A stretch of DNA of 17,479 bases from NCBI GenBank assembly GCA_050249455.1, contig JBFWQM010000098.1:1-17479 (forward strand), read 5' to 3'. The notes under the pieces were generated by a model. It ran no database searches. It was given only the letters and a program-made list of their open reading frames with translations, and was not told the DNA's origin. This DNA is from JBFWQM01 sp050249455 (GTDB lineage Bacteria; Pseudomonadota; Alphaproteobacteria; MPNO01; VGEU01). This document shows, in pieces, positions 16,111 to 17,479 of the stretch; the stretch's first letter is position 1; each line of letters begins with the position of its first letter. The position numbers and the translations under genes are program-made.

Positions 16111-16170
16111 GAAAAAATCTGAATCGGGAAACACTTGCGGCCCCCGGCCCGCTCGTTCGGATTCACCCTG

Positions 16171-16638
16171 ATGCGGCTGGCGCTGTACCAACCGGACATC
16201 CCGCAGAACACCGGCGCGATCCTGCGCCTGGGCGCCTGCCTGGGCGTCGCGGTGGACGTGATCGAGCCGTGCGGCTTCCTGTGGGACGACCGCCGCCTGC
16301 GCCGCGCCGGCATGGACTACCTGGCGGGGGTCACGGTGGCGCGGCACCGGTCGTGGACCGACTTCCGCGCCGCGCGCGGCGCCGGCCGGCTGGTGCTGCT
16401 GACGACGCGGGCGTCCGTCCGCCACGACGATTTCCGCTTCGAGGCGGCGGACGTCCTGCTGCTCGGGCGCGAGAGCGCCGGCGTGCCCGACGACGTCCAC
16501 GCAGCGGCCGACGCGGCGGTTCGGGTGCCGATGCGGCCGGGCGCGCGGTCGCTCAACGTGGCGCTGGCGGCGGCGATCGTCCTGGCGGAAGGTCTGCGCC
16601 AGACCGGCGGCCTGCCGGCCGGGAGGGAAGACGGATGA
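16171..16638 (+). CDS. trmL: tRNA (cytidine(34)-2'-O)-methyltransferase
   Basis: SPOUT-fold (trefoil-knot) methyltransferase that modifies the wobble base of tRNA-Leu isoacceptors. The 155-residue product begins MRLALYQPDIPQNTGAILR, the typical family start, and has GFLWDDRRLRRAGMDYL, then the knot motifs LLLGRESAGVP and RSLNVALAAAIVLAE. Length matches the family (about 155 residues). The ATG at 16171 is preferred to an in-frame TTG at 16135, which would add twelve non-family residues. The stop overlaps hemF as ATGA. Confidence 0.94.
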   Translation: MRLALYQPDIPQNTGAILRLGACLGVAVDVIEPCGFLWDDRRLRRAGMDYLAGVTVARHRSWTDFRAARGAGRLVLLTTRASVRHDDFRFEAADVLLLGRESAGVPDDVHAAADAAVRVPMRPGARSLNVALAAAIVLAEGLRQTGGLPAGREDG

Positions 16639-17479
16639 GCCTGGAGACCGAGAAGGCAGCCGCCGCGGCGTGGTTCGCCGACCTGCGCGACCGCATCTGC
16701 GGCGCGTTCGAGGCGATCGAGGACGCGGTGGACTCGCCGCAGTGCGCCGGACGGCCCGGCCGCTTCGAGCGCAGGGCGTGGGACCGGCCGGAGGGCGGCG
16801 GCGGCGTCATGTCGATCATGCGCGGGCGGGTGTTCGAGAAGGTCGGGGTCAACGTCTCGACCGTCCACGGCGAATTCTCGCCCGAGTTCAGGAAGCAGAT
16901 CCCGGGCGCCGACGACGACCCGCGGTTCTGGGCCTCGGGCATCTCGCTGGTCGCGCACATGTGCTCGCCGCGGGTGCCGGCGGTCCACATGAACACGCGG
17001 ATGATCGTGACGACCAAGTACTGGTTCGGCGGCGGCGCCGACCTGACGCCGATGACCCCGGATCCGGCCGATACGGAAACCTTCCACGCCGCCTTCAAGG
17101 CCGCCTGCGACGGGCACGACCCGGCCTACTACCCGAAGTTCAAGGCATGGTGCGACGAGTACTTCTTCCTGCCGCACCGGAACGAGCCGCGCGGCGTCGG
17201 CGGCATCTTCTACGACTACCTCGCCGCCGGCGGCTGGGCGGCCGACTTCGCCTTCACGCAGGACGTCGGGCGGGCCTTCCTCGACGTCTATCCGAAGATC
17301 GCGCGCCGGCGCATGAACGAGCCGTGGACGGACGAGGAGCGCCGCCACCAGTTGGTGCGCCGCGGCCGCTACGTCGAGTTCAACCTGCTGTACGACCGCG
17401 GCACCCAGTTCGGGCTGCGCACCGGCGGCAACACCGAGGCGATCCTGATGTCGCTTCCCCCGGCCGCCGCGTGGCCGTA
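16635..17479 (+). CDS. hemF: Oxygen-dependent coproporphyrinogen III oxidase, 3' end cut by the window
   Basis: Cytosolic haem-pathway enzyme that oxidatively decarboxylates coproporphyrinogen III using O2. The visible 281 codons run from MSLETEKAAAAAWF to MSLPPAAAWP. Motifs are GGGGVMSIMRG, FEKVGVNVSTVHG, HMNTRMI, WFGGGADLTP, GVGGIFYDY, RGRYVEFNLLYDRGTQFG and GLRTGGNTEAILMSLPP. The last is the family's C-terminal signature, so only about 20 residues are missing. GGGAGG ahead of the ATG, inside trmL, is a good ribosome-binding site. Haem made here would feed the adjacent cytochrome bc1, a sensible but inferred link. It indicates aerobic or microaerobic growth. Confidence 0.95.
   Translation, partial: MSLETEKAAAAAWFADLRDRICGAFEAIEDAVDSPQCAGRPGRFERRAWDRPEGGGGVMSIMRGRVFEKVGVNVSTVHGEFSPEFRKQIPGADDDPRFWASGISLVAHMCSPRVPAVHMNTRMIVTTKYWFGGGADLTPMTPDPADTETFHAAFKAACDGHDPAYYPKFKAWCDEYFFLPHRNEPRGVGGIFYDYLAAGGWAADFAFTQDVGRAFLDVYPKIARRRMNEPWTDEERRHQLVRRGRYVEFNLLYDRGTQFGLRTGGNTEAILMSLPPAAAWP

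Overview
The window is a roughly 70% G+C bacterial chromosome segment with almost no spacer DNA. It carries 18 confidently called protein genes, one of which (hemF) runs off the right edge, plus one possible 23-codon peptide. Several features point to an aerobically respiring alphaproteobacterium, most likely Rhodospirillales-like: a three-gene fbcFBC-type cytochrome bc1 operon, a two-domain CTC-type L25, a MidA/NDUFAF7-type methyltransferase, O2-dependent HemF, and an mtnP-mtnA-class II aldolase set like the one described in Rhodospirillum rubrum. The taxonomic placement is inference from gene content and order. I see no insertion sequence, CRISPR array, rRNA or tRNA.

Left block (4-7845, plus strand): lgt, midA, pgeF, a possible 23-aa membrane peptide, a lipoprotein, prs, rplY (L25/CTC), pth, ychF and a dienelactone-hydrolase-family enzyme. 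lgt-midA-pgeF and pth-ychF are joined by overlapping stop and start codons. The block serves lipoprotein maturation, PRPP supply and translation quality control. It closes with a strong intrinsic terminator at 7867-7899.

Middle block (8054-10697, plus strand): after a 208-bp A+T-richer spacer with a TTGACA-type promoter and a helically phased dyad come a TagB/TagF-family glycerophosphotransferase-like enzyme and a Wzx/MATE-type flippase, 4 nt apart. This looks like a small surface-glycan module set between housekeeping blocks. The transferase has Ser where the family's catalytic His is expected.

Right block (15970 down to 10694, minus strand): petA-petB-petC (Rieske, cytochrome b, cytochrome c1) run directly into mtnP, mtnA and a FucA-type class II aldolase. 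All junctions are overlaps or gaps of no more than 11 nt, so the six genes form one apparent operon. The last three fit a dihydroxyacetone-phosphate (DHAP) shunt for 5'-methylthioadenosine and/or 5'-deoxyadenosine, and none of the later genes of the universal methionine salvage pathway is present here. mtnP has no ATG, GTG or TTG at the expected place and probably starts at a CTG inside the petC stop. This operon converges on the flippase gene and the two stop codons share a CTAG.

Far right (16171-17479, plus strand): trmL and hemF, overlapping by ATGA, diverge from petA across a 200-bp spacer containing a perfect TATAAT and a small inverted repeat. Other points worth attention are a near-perfect 32-bp palindrome inside pth, an internal domain duplication in the lipoprotein, and a 16-bp palindrome just ahead of the rplY ribosome-binding site.
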